Assembly (NCBI RefSeq): GCF_027271155.1
Contig: NZ_CP114542.1
Coordinates: 2,837,001-2,901,000 of the forward strand
Reading direction: 5' to 3'
DNA: 64,000 nucleotides
From: Brevundimonas subvibrioides
Lineage (GTDB): Bacteria; Pseudomonadota; Alphaproteobacteria; Caulobacterales; Caulobacteraceae
The notes beneath the pieces are model-generated. The model was not told the origin of the DNA. It saw nothing but the letters and a program-made list of their open reading frames with translations, and made no database searches. Below, one piece after another: positions 19,353 to 28,254 of this stretch. Every line of letters starts with the position of its first letter. The first letter of the stretch is position 1. A program made the translations under genes and the position numbers.

Positions 19353-20732
19353 TCAGACGTTTTCCAGGCCTTCGCCATGCAGCGTCGTGTCCAGACCTTC
19401 CGCTTCCTGCGCATCCGTGACCCTGAGGCCCGTCGTGAACTTGCAGATCACCAGGATGATGAAGGTCACGACGGCAGACCAGGCGATGGTCCAGGCCAGG
19501 CCGAGCGCCTGGGTAGCGATGTTCGCGCCTTCGGACAGGCCGTTCACCGCCGTGGTGGCGAACACGCCGGTCAGGAGCGCGCCCAGCAGGCCGCCGGCAC
19601 CGTGGATGCCGAAGGCGTCCAGGCTGTCGTCGTAGCGCAGCAGCTTCTTCAGCCACACCGACGAGGCGTAGCAGACCGGTCCGGCGATCAGACCGATGAG
19701 GACGGCCCCCTTCGGATCGACGAAGCCGGCCGCCGGCGTGATGGCAACCAGACCGGCGACCATGCCGGACAGGACCCCGATCAGGGACGGCTTACGCTTC
19801 TCGATGACCTCGACGATCTTCCAGGTCAGGGACGCGGCCATGGCGGCAAGGATGGTGTTGAGCAGGGCGACCGATGCGATGCCGTCCGCCGCCCAGGCCG
19901 ATCCGGCGTTGAAGCCGATCCAGCCGACCAGCAGCAGGGAGGCACCGATCATGGTCAGGACCGGATTGTGGGCGTTCATCGCATCCTTGCCGTAACCCTT
20001 GCGCGGTCCGAGGAACAGCGCGCAGACGAGGCCCGCGATACCCGAGTTGACGTGCACCACCGCGCCGCCGGCGAAGTCCAGCACGCCGGCCGCGCCGAGG
20101 AAGCCGCCGCCCCAGACCCAGTGCGCGATGGGGGCATAGACGAAGATCGACCACAGGGCCGTGAACAGCAAAAGCGCCGAATATTTGATCCGCTCGGCGA
20201 AGGCGCCGGTGACCAGGGCGGGTGTGATGATGGCGAAGGTCAGCTGATAGGCGATCCAGAGATACTCCGGCAGGCCCTTGGCCAGGCTATGGGCCGTATC
20301 GATTCCGACGCCGTTCAGGAAGGCCGCCTGGGTCGAGCCGATATAGGCGTTCACGGTCTCCGCGTCGAAGCCGAACACGGGCTGACCCGATCCGAACGAA
20401 AGACTGTAGCCGATGGCGAACCAGGCCAGGCTGACCACGGCGGAAACGCCGACTGACTGGGTGATGGTGGCGATCACGTTCTTGCGTCGCACCATGCCGC
20501 CATAGAACAGCGCCAGACCGGGGAGGGTCATCAGCAGTACCAGGGCGGTGGAGGTCAGGATCCAGGATGTTCCGGCTCCATCAAGCTCCAGAGGCACCTG
20601 GTGAGCCAGCAAGGCCGGTGCAGGCGTGGCCGCAGCCGCATCCTGGGCGAAGGCTCCGCCCGCGTAGAACAGCGCGGCGGTCAGAAGCAGGAGGCCAAGG
20701 ACCCCCGGTAGTCGATTCCAAAACTGCGACAT
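19353..20732 (-). CDS. amtB: Ammonium transporter
   Basis: The 459-residue protein has a signal-like N-terminus, then about eleven membrane helices of the Amt/Rh family. Family hallmarks are FYGGMVRRKN and GGFLGAAGVLDFAGGAVVH, the latter including the conserved pore region. Trimeric Amt channels take up NH4+/NH3 when nitrogen is scarce and are normally gated by the PII protein GlnK. No glnK lies next to it in this window, which is unusual; the porin follows instead. ATG start at the end of a 190-base leader region. Confidence 0.95.
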   Translation of the reverse strand: MSQFWNRLPGVLGLLLLTAALFYAGGAFAQDAAAATPAPALLAHQVPLELDGAGTSWILTSTALVLLMTLPGLALFYGGMVRRKNVIATITQSVGVSAVVSLAWFAIGYSLSFGSGQPVFGFDAETVNAYIGSTQAAFLNGVGIDTAHSLAKGLPEYLWIAYQLTFAIITPALVTGAFAERIKYSALLLFTALWSIFVYAPIAHWVWGGGFLGAAGVLDFAGGAVVHVNSGIAGLVCALFLGPRKGYGKDAMNAHNPVLTMIGASLLLVGWIGFNAGSAWAADGIASVALLNTILAAMAASLTWKIVEVIEKRKPSLIGVLSGMVAGLVAITPAAGFVDPKGAVLIGLIAGPVCYASSVWLKKLLRYDDSLDAFGIHGAGGLLGALLTGVFATTAVNGLSEGANIATQALGLAWTIAWSAVVTFIILVICKFTTGLRVTDAQEAEGLDTTLHGEGLENV

Positions 20733-20924
20733 GAATGCACCCCCTGTGTGATCTCGCAGTTGCGAACTGTTTACCGCAACGTTGACTGACGCAAGGGCTT
20801 CAGCGGTGTTCGGCGCAATTTTCGTGTGCGTGTCGTAGTTTACACACTGGCAAAAAGCAGGATCGTGCGCATAGAGTTTGCGCGATGCACCATAATTTCG
20901 CCTGACGCCGTTATCGGGATATCA

Positions 20925-22025
20925 TTAACCCCAGTGCATCTGGACACGATGCGCCGCGGCCCAGTGGATGGCGCGGATGGCGTCGATGATGGCCTCGCCG
21001 GCAGCGCGCGTGCCCAGGGCGCCACCCAGGTCCGCCGTCGTGGCCCCGGCCGCCAGCACCGCCGCGACCGCCGCCTCGATCGACGCGGCTTCGTCCTCCA
21101 GATTGAGGCTGTGACGCAGCATCATCGCTGCCGACAGGATGGTGCCGACCGGATTGGCCAGATCCTGGCCCGCGATGTCGGGGGCGGAACCATGGATTGG
21201 CTCGAACAGGCCCGGGCCTGATTCGCCGAGCGATGCCGAGGGCAACAGGCCGATCGATCCCCCCAGGACGCTGATCTCGTCCGACAGGATGTCTCCGAAC
21301 ATGTTCTCCGTCAGGATGACGTCATAGTCGCGCGGCTTTCGGATCAGATGCATCGCCATGGAGTCGACCAGGGCGTGCTCCAACTGGACCTGGGGAAACT
21401 CTTCGGCGTGGATGCGGGTGACGACCTCGCGCCAGAGCTTGGACGTCGCCATGACATTGGCCTTGTCGACCGAGGTCACCTTGCCACGCCGTTGCAGGGC
21501 GGTCTTGAAGGCCGCGCGGGTGATCCGCTCGATCTCCGGCACGGTATAGATGCACAGGTCAGAGGCCATGGTGTCGGTGCGGGTCTTCTCGCCGAAATAG
21601 ACCCCGCCGGTCAGTTCGCGGAAGACGATCAGGTCGACGCCCTCGACGATCTCCTTTTTCAGGGGCGAGCGGTGGGCCAGGACAGGCGAGACCTGCAGCG
21701 GGCGCAGATTGGCGAACAGGCCCATGGCCTTGCGGATGCCCAGCAGGCCTTCTTCCGGACGGCGCGTACCGCCGTCCCATCTGGGCCCGCCGACCGCTCC
21801 CAGCAGTACGCCGTCGGCCGCGAGGCAGGCAGAGGTGGTCTCCGGCGGCAGGGGATCGCCGGTCGCGTCGATGCCGGCGCCACCGATCAGGTGCTCGGAG
21901 AATTCGAACCGGTGGCCATAGAAGTCGGCGATGACCCGCAGCACATCCCGCGCCGCCGCGATGACTTCCGGCCCCACGCCGTCGCCGGGCAGCAGGACGA
22001 TGGTATAGGTCTGGGGGCTGGACAT
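20925..22025 (-). CDS. leuB: 3-isopropylmalate dehydrogenase
   Basis: NAD+-dependent oxidative decarboxylation of 3-isopropylmalate, the third leucine-specific step. The protein is 366 residues, the family norm. It shows LPGDGVGPEV at the N-terminus and the substrate/metal region DVILTENMFGDILSDEIS. The ATG is chosen where it shares one base with the leuD stop (TGATG). It is the last gene of the ilv-leu operon. No clear terminator is seen in the 190 bases before amtB's divergent leader. Confidence 0.97.
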   Translation of the reverse strand: MSSPQTYTIVLLPGDGVGPEVIAAARDVLRVIADFYGHRFEFSEHLIGGAGIDATGDPLPPETTSACLAADGVLLGAVGGPRWDGGTRRPEEGLLGIRKAMGLFANLRPLQVSPVLAHRSPLKKEIVEGVDLIVFRELTGGVYFGEKTRTDTMASDLCIYTVPEIERITRAAFKTALQRRGKVTSVDKANVMATSKLWREVVTRIHAEEFPQVQLEHALVDSMAMHLIRKPRDYDVILTENMFGDILSDEISVLGGSIGLLPSASLGESGPGLFEPIHGSAPDIAGQDLANPVGTILSAAMMLRHSLNLEDEAASIEAAVAAVLAAGATTADLGGALGTRAAGEAIIDAIRAIHWAAAHRVQMHWG

Positions 22026-22615
22026 CACGCGGGCTCCGGCAAGTGGGCTTGTTCGTAGTGTTCGATGGCGGGCAGGGCCTTCTGCAGCCAGCCGAGCGTG
22101 TCGACGCCGTCCAGCAGGCACTGGCGCGCGAAGGGCTCGACCGCGAAGGCGACCGGCGCATGGTTGCCGCGACGGACCTCTCCGGCCTCCAGGTCGATGG
22201 TCACCACCTGTTCGGGATTGGCGACCAGGTCTTCCCACGTCGCCTGATCGACGACGACGGGCAGAAAGCCGTTCTTCAGCGCGTTGGAGGTGAAAATGTC
22301 GGCGATCGAGGTCGAGATCACCGCCCGGAACCCGTAGTCGTAGAGCGCCCAGGGTGCGTGCTCGCGCGACGAGCCGCAGCCGAAATTGTCGCCCGCCACC
22401 AGGATGCGATGCTCGGCCGGATCGATCCGATTCAGCACCGCTTCCGGCCGGGCCGAGCCGTCGGCCTCATAGCGCCAGTCGTAGAAGGCCTTCTGGCCCA
22501 GACCCGTTGTTTCGGTCGTGGTCAGGAACCGCGCCGGGATGATCTGGTCAGTATCGATGTTGGCCTGGGTCAGGACCAGGGTCCGCGAGGTCAGGACCTT
22601 GAGGGGTTCAGGCAT
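22025..22615 (-). CDS. leuD: 3-isopropylmalate dehydratase small subunit
   Basis: Swivelling small subunit of isopropylmalate isomerase, which pairs with LeuC. The 196-residue protein shows [13 protein letters not shown] and the substrate-recognition stretch [17 protein letters not shown]. The start overlaps the leuC stop by eight bases and its stop overlaps leuB, so all three are translationally linked. Confidence 0.97.
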   Translation of the reverse strand: MPEPLKVLTSRTLVLTQANIDTDQIIPARFLTTTETTGLGQKAFYDWRYEADGSARPEAVLNRIDPAEHRILVAGDNFGCGSSREHAPWALYDYGFRAVISTSIADIFTSNALKNGFLPVVVDQATWEDLVANPEQVVTIDLEAGEVRRGNHAPVAFAVEPFARQCLLDGVDTLGWLQKALPAIEHYEQAHLPEPA

Positions 22616-24026
22616 CGACCGGCTCCCCCAGATACACGCGCGGATCGGTCAGCACCCCGGCGATGGCCGAGGCCGCTGCCGTCGCCGGACTGGCCAGGAT
22701 GGTGCGGGCCCCCTTGCCCTGACGGCCTTCGAAGTTGCGATTGGAGGTCGAGACGGCCAGTTGGCCCGGCGCGACGAAATCTCCGTTCATGGCGATGCAC
22801 ATCGAACACCCCGGGATGCGCCACTCGGCACCCGCCTCGGTGAAAACGGTATGCAGCCCTTCTGCCTCGGCATCGCGACGCACGGCCTCCGAGCCCGGCA
22901 CGACCAGCATGCGCACGCCGGACTTCACCTTGCGCCCGCGCAACACTTCCGCCGCCGCTCTCAGATCGGGCAACCGCCCGTTGGTGCACGAACCGATGAA
23001 GACGACGTCCACGGCCTGGGTCGTCGTCGTCTGGCCGGCCTCGAAGCCCATATAGGCCAGGGCCTTGCGGTCGCTGTCGGACCTCGGCTCCGGCACCGGG
23101 GACCCGACAGGAGACCCCGCGTCCGGCGTCGTCCCCCAGGTCGCCATGGGGCGGATCGCAGCGCCGTCGATGACGACCTCGGCATCGAACACGGCATCCG
23201 GATCGGATTCCAGGGTCAACCATTCGGCCGCCCTGGCGCCATAGGCATGGCCCTGCGGCACGTGCTTGCGCCCGCGCAGCCAGTCGATGGTCTTGGCATC
23301 CGGGGCGATCATCCCCGCCCGCGCACCGGCCTCGATCGACATATTGCACAGGGTCATCCGCCCTTCCATGTCCAGCGACCGCACGGCGTCGCCCGCATAT
23401 TCGATGACGAAACCGGTGCCGCCGCCGAAGCCCAGTTCAGCGATCACGGCCAGCGCCACGTCCTTGCCCGACACGCCCGGCACCAGATGACCGGTGACGG
23501 TCACGCGCATCGCCTTCGACTTCCTTTGCAACAGGCACTGGGTCGCCAGCACATGGCCGACCTCCGAGGTGCCGATACCGAAGGCCAGGGCTCCGAAGGC
23601 CCCGTGGGTGGCCGTATGGCTGTCGCCGCAGACGACGGTCATGCCCGGCTGGGTCAGACCCAGTTCGGGACCCATCACATGCACCACGCCTCGATCCGGC
23701 GACGCCCAGCCGGCCAGGTCGATGCCATGTCGGGCACAGTTCTCTTCCAGCCGATGCACCTGTGCCTCGGCCTCGGCCGTGACATAGGGCTTGAGGCCGT
23801 TCAGCCCCGCCGGCAGGGTCGGGGTCGAATGGTCGAGCGTCGCAAAGGTCTTGTCCGGACGACGAACCTTCAGGCCCCGCGCCTGGATCTCGGTAAAGGC
23901 CTGGGGGCTGGTGACCTCGTGGACCAGATGCAGGTCGATGTAGAGGACGCCCGGCGTCTCCGCCGTTTCCGGGACGACGACGTGGCGGTCCCAGACCTTG
24001 TCGAACAAGGTCCTAGGCGGCGACAT
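22608..24026 (-). CDS. leuC: 3-isopropylmalate dehydratase large subunit
   Basis: Aconitase-family 4Fe-4S enzyme that isomerises 2- to 3-isopropylmalate. The protein is 472 residues from the chosen ATG (24026; ATG at 24035 is also in frame). Cluster cysteines are visible in FIGSCTNGR and [10 protein letters not shown], with [16 protein letters not shown] upstream. The start overlaps the 3' end of leuA by 14 bases, consistent with coupled translation. Confidence 0.97.
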   Translation of the reverse strand: MSPPRTLFDKVWDRHVVVPETAETPGVLYIDLHLVHEVTSPQAFTEIQARGLKVRRPDKTFATLDHSTPTLPAGLNGLKPYVTAEAEAQVHRLEENCARHGIDLAGWASPDRGVVHVMGPELGLTQPGMTVVCGDSHTATHGAFGALAFGIGTSEVGHVLATQCLLQRKSKAMRVTVTGHLVPGVSGKDVALAVIAELGFGGGTGFVIEYAGDAVRSLDMEGRMTLCNMSIEAGARAGMIAPDAKTIDWLRGRKHVPQGHAYGARAAEWLTLESDPDAVFDAEVVIDGAAIRPMATWGTTPDAGSPVGSPVPEPRSDSDRKALAYMGFEAGQTTTTQAVDVVFIGSCTNGRLPDLRAAAEVLRGRKVKSGVRMLVVPGSEAVRRDAEAEGLHTVFTEAGAEWRIPGCSMCIAMNGDFVAPGQLAVSTSNRNFEGRQGKGARTILASPATAAASAIAGVLTDPRVYLGEPVDA

Positions 24027-25230
24027 GGGCCGCATCTCTCTGCGTCGCCACGCAGATGGCGATCAACTCCTTGTCGTCGATCTCTCCGATCTCGTCCGCA
24101 CGGGTCTTGAAGGCGGCGAAAGCGTCGGTCAGGTGATCGCCGACCAGTGGATAGCCCAGAACCTCGGCCCGCTTCTGAACCGCCGTTCGGCCCGAGTGTT
24201 TGCCCAGCACGAAGAAACTGCCGGAAAAGCCCACGTCCTCGGGCCGCATGATCTCGTAGGTGCGGGCGTCGGCATACATGCCATGCTGGTGGATGCCCGC
24301 CTCGTGGGCGAAGGCGTTGATGCCGACGATGGCCTTGTTGCGCACGATCGGGGATTCGGTGATTTCGCTCAGCAGGCGGCTGGTCTCCAGCAGCCGGGTC
24401 GCGTCCACGCCGGTCGTGACGCCATAGCGTTCGGCGCGGGTCCGCAGGGCCATGACGACCTCTTCCAGCGCCGCGTTTCCGGCCCGTTCGCCGATTCCGT
24501 TGATGGTCGATTCGACCTGGCGTACCCCGCCCTCGATCGCCGCCAGACTGTTGGCGACGGCCAGACCCAGGTCGTTGTGGCAGTGGGTCGAGAACACGAC
24601 GTGCGGGAAGCGCGGCCTGATCCGCGCGATCAGGAACCGGAACAGCGAACCGATCTCGTCCGGTGTCGCATAGCCGACCGTATCGGGCACGTTCAGGGTC
24701 GAGGCCCCCGCCGCCGAGACCGCCTCCAGCACCTCGGCCAGGAACTCGGGCTCGGTACGGATCGCGTCCTCGGCACTGAACTCGACATCGTGAAAATGCG
24801 TGCGGGCGTATTCGACCGAACGCACCGCCTGGGCCAGGACCTGATCCGGCGTCATCCGCAGCTTGGCCGCGCGATGGATCGGGCTGGTGCCGATGAAGAC
24901 ATGGCAACGTCGACGCCGGGTCCCCCGCAGGGCGCGATATGAGGCGTCGATGTCCGCCTCGTTGGAGCGGGACAGGGAGCAGAAGACCGGGCCTGAATCG
25001 TCCTCGGCCATCTCGCCGACGACGGCGCGAATGCAGTCCTCGTCACCCGGAGAGGCGGCGGCGAAACCGGCCTCCATGATGTCGACGCCCAGCGCCTTCA
25101 GCTGGCGGCCCATCCTGACCTTGTCGGCGGGCGACATGGAAAAGCCGGGGGCCTGTTCGCCGTCGCGCATGGTGGTGTCGAAGACGACCACGCGGTCGGG
25201 ATCGTTCGGTACTCGAGGTTCGGAGGTCAT
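24013..25230 (-). CDS. leuA: 2-isopropylmalate synthase, short form without regulatory domain
   Basis: Claisen condensation of acetyl-CoA and 2-ketoisovalerate, the first leucine-specific step. The catalytic TIM barrel is intact: [17 protein letters not shown] at the N-terminus, the metal-binding HCHNDLG, and [15 protein letters not shown]. The protein is only 405 residues and ends shortly after the linker subdomains, whereas classical LeuA (about 510-560 residues) carries a C-terminal leucine-binding regulatory domain. No remnant follows, because leuC overlaps the stop. Membership of a homocitrate- or citramalate-type branch is possible, but the operon argues for LeuA. Confidence 0.9.
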   Translation of the reverse strand: MTSEPRVPNDPDRVVVFDTTMRDGEQAPGFSMSPADKVRMGRQLKALGVDIMEAGFAAASPGDEDCIRAVVGEMAEDDSGPVFCSLSRSNEADIDASYRALRGTRRRRCHVFIGTSPIHRAAKLRMTPDQVLAQAVRSVEYARTHFHDVEFSAEDAIRTEPEFLAEVLEAVSAAGASTLNVPDTVGYATPDEIGSLFRFLIARIRPRFPHVVFSTHCHNDLGLAVANSLAAIEGGVRQVESTINGIGERAGNAALEEVVMALRTRAERYGVTTGVDATRLLETSRLLSEITESPIVRNKAIVGINAFAHEAGIHQHGMYADARTYEIMRPEDVGFSGSFFVLGKHSGRTAVQKRAEVLGYPLVGDHLTDAFAAFKTRADEIGEIDDKELIAICVATQRDAAHVAA

Positions 25231-25493
25231 GCGGCCACACTGTCCCGATAGGCGAAAGGCGCGGGGGCACAACCGACCCGGGTCGCCCCGATCAGCTTGT
25301 CGATCTGGCGGCCCAGGTTTTCGGTGCAGCGCCCTGCGTCGCGCCCGCGGACCTGCAGCTGGACGCGGCGCATCGCGCCCTCGTCCGACAGGGACATGGC
25401 GTCGATGTGGAAGCCGCGACGCTCCACGAGACCGATGAGGCGCTGGAGAGAGCCGTCGGCCCGATCGATATGGATCTGGAGGGTGTCGGTCAT
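25227..25493 (-). CDS. ilvM: Acetolactate synthase small subunit, short IlvM-type ACT protein
   Basis: The 88-residue single ACT-domain protein (LQIHIDRADGSLQRLIGLVE, GFHIDAMSLSDEG) resembles IlvM, the short regulatory subunit of acetohydroxyacid synthase II, rather than the longer IlvN/IlvH. It should bind the adjacent IlvB and may tune valine response. The ATG shares one base with the ilvB stop (TGATG); GTG at 25496 is the alternative. Its stop overlaps the leuA start (ATGA). Confidence 0.85.
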   Translation of the reverse strand: MTDTLQIHIDRADGSLQRLIGLVERRGFHIDAMSLSDEGAMRRVQLQVRGRDAGRCTENLGRQIDKLIGATRVGCAPAPFAYRDSVAA

Positions 25494-27214
25494 CACATGT
25501 CTCCTTCAAAGCGCGTGTCGTGCATCATCTCGGCGTTGGACTTGCCCGGGGGCACCAGCGGCCAGACGTTTTCCCTGGGGTCGATCAGGACGTGCATCAG
25601 GCACGGTCCGGGCGCGGCCAGCAGACGGGCGATGCCGTCGGTGACCTGATCGCGGCGGTCGATCATGAAGGCCTCGATGCCGAAGGCCTGGGCCACGGCG
25701 ACGAAGTCCGGATTGTCCGACAGATCGACCTCTGAATAGTTCTCGGCGAAGAACAGCTCCTGCCACTGGCGCACCAGCCCCAGGCTGGAGTTGTCCAGCA
25801 GGACGATCTTCAGCGCGACGCCATAGCGGCGCAGGGTCGCCAGCTCCTGGATGTTCATCATGAAGCTGCCATCGCCGGAGACGGTAACGACGTGGGCCTC
25901 GGGGTCGGCCATCTTGGCCCCCAGACCGGCGGGCAGGCCGTAGCCCATCGCCCCCAGACCGCCGGACGTCAGATGAGCCTCGGGCCGCGAGAACTCGCAG
26001 TGCTGGGCGACCCACATCTGGTGCTGGCCGACGTCGCAGGCGGCGACGAAGCTGTCTCCGGCCGTCCTCGACAGTTCGTTCAGCAGGGCCGGCGCATAGA
26101 CCCCCTCGCCCGGCGCGTCATAGCGGAAGGCGTTGCGACGGGCGTTCGAGGTCGAGCGGACGATCCAGGGCTCGATCGACAGTGGTGCCCCGGCGACACG
26201 CGCGTTCAGGGCCTCGATACCGGCCGTCAGGTCGCCGATGACCGGGACGTGGACGGCGCGCAGCTTGCCGATCTCGGCCGGGTCGATGTCGAAATGGACG
26301 ACCTTCGCATGGGGGGCGAATTCGTTCAGCTTGCCGGTCGCGCGGTCGTCGAACCGGGCCCCGAAGACGATCAGCAGATCGCTTTCCTGTACCGCCTCAT
26401 TGGCGGCCTTGGTCCCGTGCATTCCCAGCATGCCCAGGAAGCCGGGGGCATCCGTACGAACCGACCCCAGGGCGTTCAGGGTCGAGACCGAGGGGATGCC
26501 GGTCTGCCCTGCGAAGTCGCGCAACGCCTGGACGGCCCCGGCGATCTTGACCCCGCCGCCGATGTAGATCAGCGGGCGCTCTGCGGCGCGGATCAGCTGC
26601 TCGGCCTCGGCGATGGCCGCGTGATCCACAGGGGTCGTCTCGTTCGGATAGTGGAAACCGAAATCCTCGGAGGTCAGGCCGACCTGCACGTCCTTCGGGA
26701 GGTCGACCAGGACCGGACCGGGGCGGCCTGAGCGCGCGACGTGGAAGGCTTCCTCGATCACGGCGGGAACGTCGGCCGGGTCGCGGACGACCCAGCTGTG
26801 CTTCACGATCGGCAGGGTGACGCCCAGGATGTCGATTTCCTGAAAGGCGTCGGTCCCCATCAGATGGGTGGCGACATTGCCGGTGATGCAGACCATCGGC
26901 ACCGAATCCATCATCGCATTGGCGATCCCGGTGATCAGGTTGGTGGCGCCCGGACCCGAGGTCGCCATGCAGACCCCGACCTTGCCGGTCGCCCGGGCCC
27001 AGGCGTCGGCCGCGAAGGCCGCGCCCTGCTCGTGACGGACCAGGATGTGCTTCAGGCCCGACCCGGTCAGGGCATCATAGACCGGCATGATGGCGCCGCC
27101 GGGATAGCCGAACACGACATCCACGCCCAACCGCTCCAGGGTCGAGACGAGCAGCCGCGCACCGCTCCGGGGAGCGGCGGCAGGCGCGGGTTTCAGGGCG
27201 GTGGCGGCGGTCAT
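25493..27214 (-). CDS. ilvB: Acetolactate synthase large subunit
   Basis: ThDP- and FAD-dependent enzyme that condenses two pyruvates to acetolactate (valine/leucine) or pyruvate and 2-ketobutyrate (isoleucine). The protein is 573 residues. The ThDP-activating Glu is in VRHEQGAAF, and the diphosphate-binding block begins GDGSFMMNIQEL. It lies 26 bases after ilvC. IlvB and ilvG are hard to separate by sequence; pairing with an IlvM-like subunit hints at the AHAS II (IlvG) type. Confidence 0.95.
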   Translation of the reverse strand: MTAATALKPAPAAAPRSGARLLVSTLERLGVDVVFGYPGGAIMPVYDALTGSGLKHILVRHEQGAAFAADAWARATGKVGVCMATSGPGATNLITGIANAMMDSVPMVCITGNVATHLMGTDAFQEIDILGVTLPIVKHSWVVRDPADVPAVIEEAFHVARSGRPGPVLVDLPKDVQVGLTSEDFGFHYPNETTPVDHAAIAEAEQLIRAAERPLIYIGGGVKIAGAVQALRDFAGQTGIPSVSTLNALGSVRTDAPGFLGMLGMHGTKAANEAVQESDLLIVFGARFDDRATGKLNEFAPHAKVVHFDIDPAEIGKLRAVHVPVIGDLTAGIEALNARVAGAPLSIEPWIVRSTSNARRNAFRYDAPGEGVYAPALLNELSRTAGDSFVAACDVGQHQMWVAQHCEFSRPEAHLTSGGLGAMGYGLPAGLGAKMADPEAHVVTVSGDGSFMMNIQELATLRRYGVALKIVLLDNSSLGLVRQWQELFFAENYSEVDLSDNPDFVAVAQAFGIEAFMIDRRDQVTDGIARLLAAPGPCLMHVLIDPRENVWPLVPPGKSNAEMMHDTRFEGDM

Positions 27215-27240
27215 CTGTATGTACTCAGGCTCTCGCGCGT

Positions 27241-28251
27241 TCAGGCCGCTTCAGCGGTCTTGGGGGCGTGCAACCAGGCCATGCGCTCGCGCAGACCCGC
27301 CCCGACCGATTCGATCAGGTGGTCGCCGTCGGCCTTGACCAGAGCATCGTAGGCCCCCTTGCCGGCCTCGTTCTCGGCGATCCATTCGCGAGCGAAGGTG
27401 CCGTCCTGGATCTCGGTCAGGATCTCCTTCATCCGCGCGCGGGTCTCGGCGTTGATGACGCGCGGGCCGCTGACGACCGAGCCCCATTTGGCGGTCTCGG
27501 AGATGAATTCGTTCATCTTGGTGATGCCGCCCTCGTAGAACAGGTCCACGATCAGCTTCAGCTCGTGCATACATTCGAAATAGGCGATCTCGGGCTGGTA
27601 GCCGGCCTCGACCAGGGTGGTGAACCCTCCCATGACCAGTTCCTTGGCCCCGCCGCACAGGACGGCCTGTTCGCCGAACAGATCGGTCTCGGTCTCTTCC
27701 TTGAACGAGGTTTCCAGCAGGCCGCCGGTCGCGCCGCCGATGCCCCGGGCATAGCCCATGGCCCGGTCGCGGGCCTTGCCGGTGGCGTCCTGCTCGACCG
27801 CGAACAGGGCGGGCACGCCGCGTCCGCGCGCATATTCGCGACGGACCAGGTCACCCGGCCCCTTGGGCGCGACCAGGATGACGTCCATGTCGGCACGCGG
27901 GGTGACGCGTCCATACAGGATCGAAAAGCCGTGGGCGAACAGGATGGCCGCGCCCTTCCTGGCGTTGGGCTCGATGATGTCCCTGTAGATCTGCGCCTGG
28001 GCCATGTCGGGCGTCAGGATGGCGATGATGTCCGCGCCCTTGACCGCTTCGGCGGGCTCCGCCGTCGGGACCCCATCGGCCTGGGCATTCTTCCAGCCCT
28101 TGCCGCCATGACGGACCCCGGCGACCACGTCGTGGCCCGAGTCCTTCAGGTTCTGCGCATGGGCGCGCCCTTGCGACCCGTAGCCGATGATGGCGATGCG
28201 GTGACCTGCGATGACGCCGGGACGGATGTCGTCGTTGGTATAGATTTGCAT
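27241..28251 (-). CDS. ilvC: Ketol-acid reductoisomerase
   Basis: NADPH- and Mg-dependent isomerisation and reduction of acetolactate in the valine/leucine/isoleucine pathway. The protein is 336 residues, the short class I length. The Rossmann motif [17 protein letters not shown] is near residue 24, and Mg ligands fall in the [11 protein letters not shown] and FECMHELK regions. It begins 3 bases after the ilvD stop. Confidence 0.97.
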   Translation of the reverse strand: MQIYTNDDIRPGVIAGHRIAIIGYGSQGRAHAQNLKDSGHDVVAGVRHGGKGWKNAQADGVPTAEPAEAVKGADIIAILTPDMAQAQIYRDIIEPNARKGAAILFAHGFSILYGRVTPRADMDVILVAPKGPGDLVRREYARGRGVPALFAVEQDATGKARDRAMGYARGIGGATGGLLETSFKEETETDLFGEQAVLCGGAKELVMGGFTTLVEAGYQPEIAYFECMHELKLIVDLFYEGGITKMNEFISETAKWGSVVSGPRVINAETRARMKEILTEIQDGTFAREWIAENEAGKGAYDALVKADGDHLIESVGAGLRERMAWLHAPKTAEAA

Positions 28252-28254
28252 GGC

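Noticed and set aside
20733..20924. Possible sigma-54 promoter before amtB
   Set aside because: The best match on the - strand, around GCACACGAAAATTGC, keeps the -12 TTGC but lacks the invariant GG at -24, so it is not convincing.
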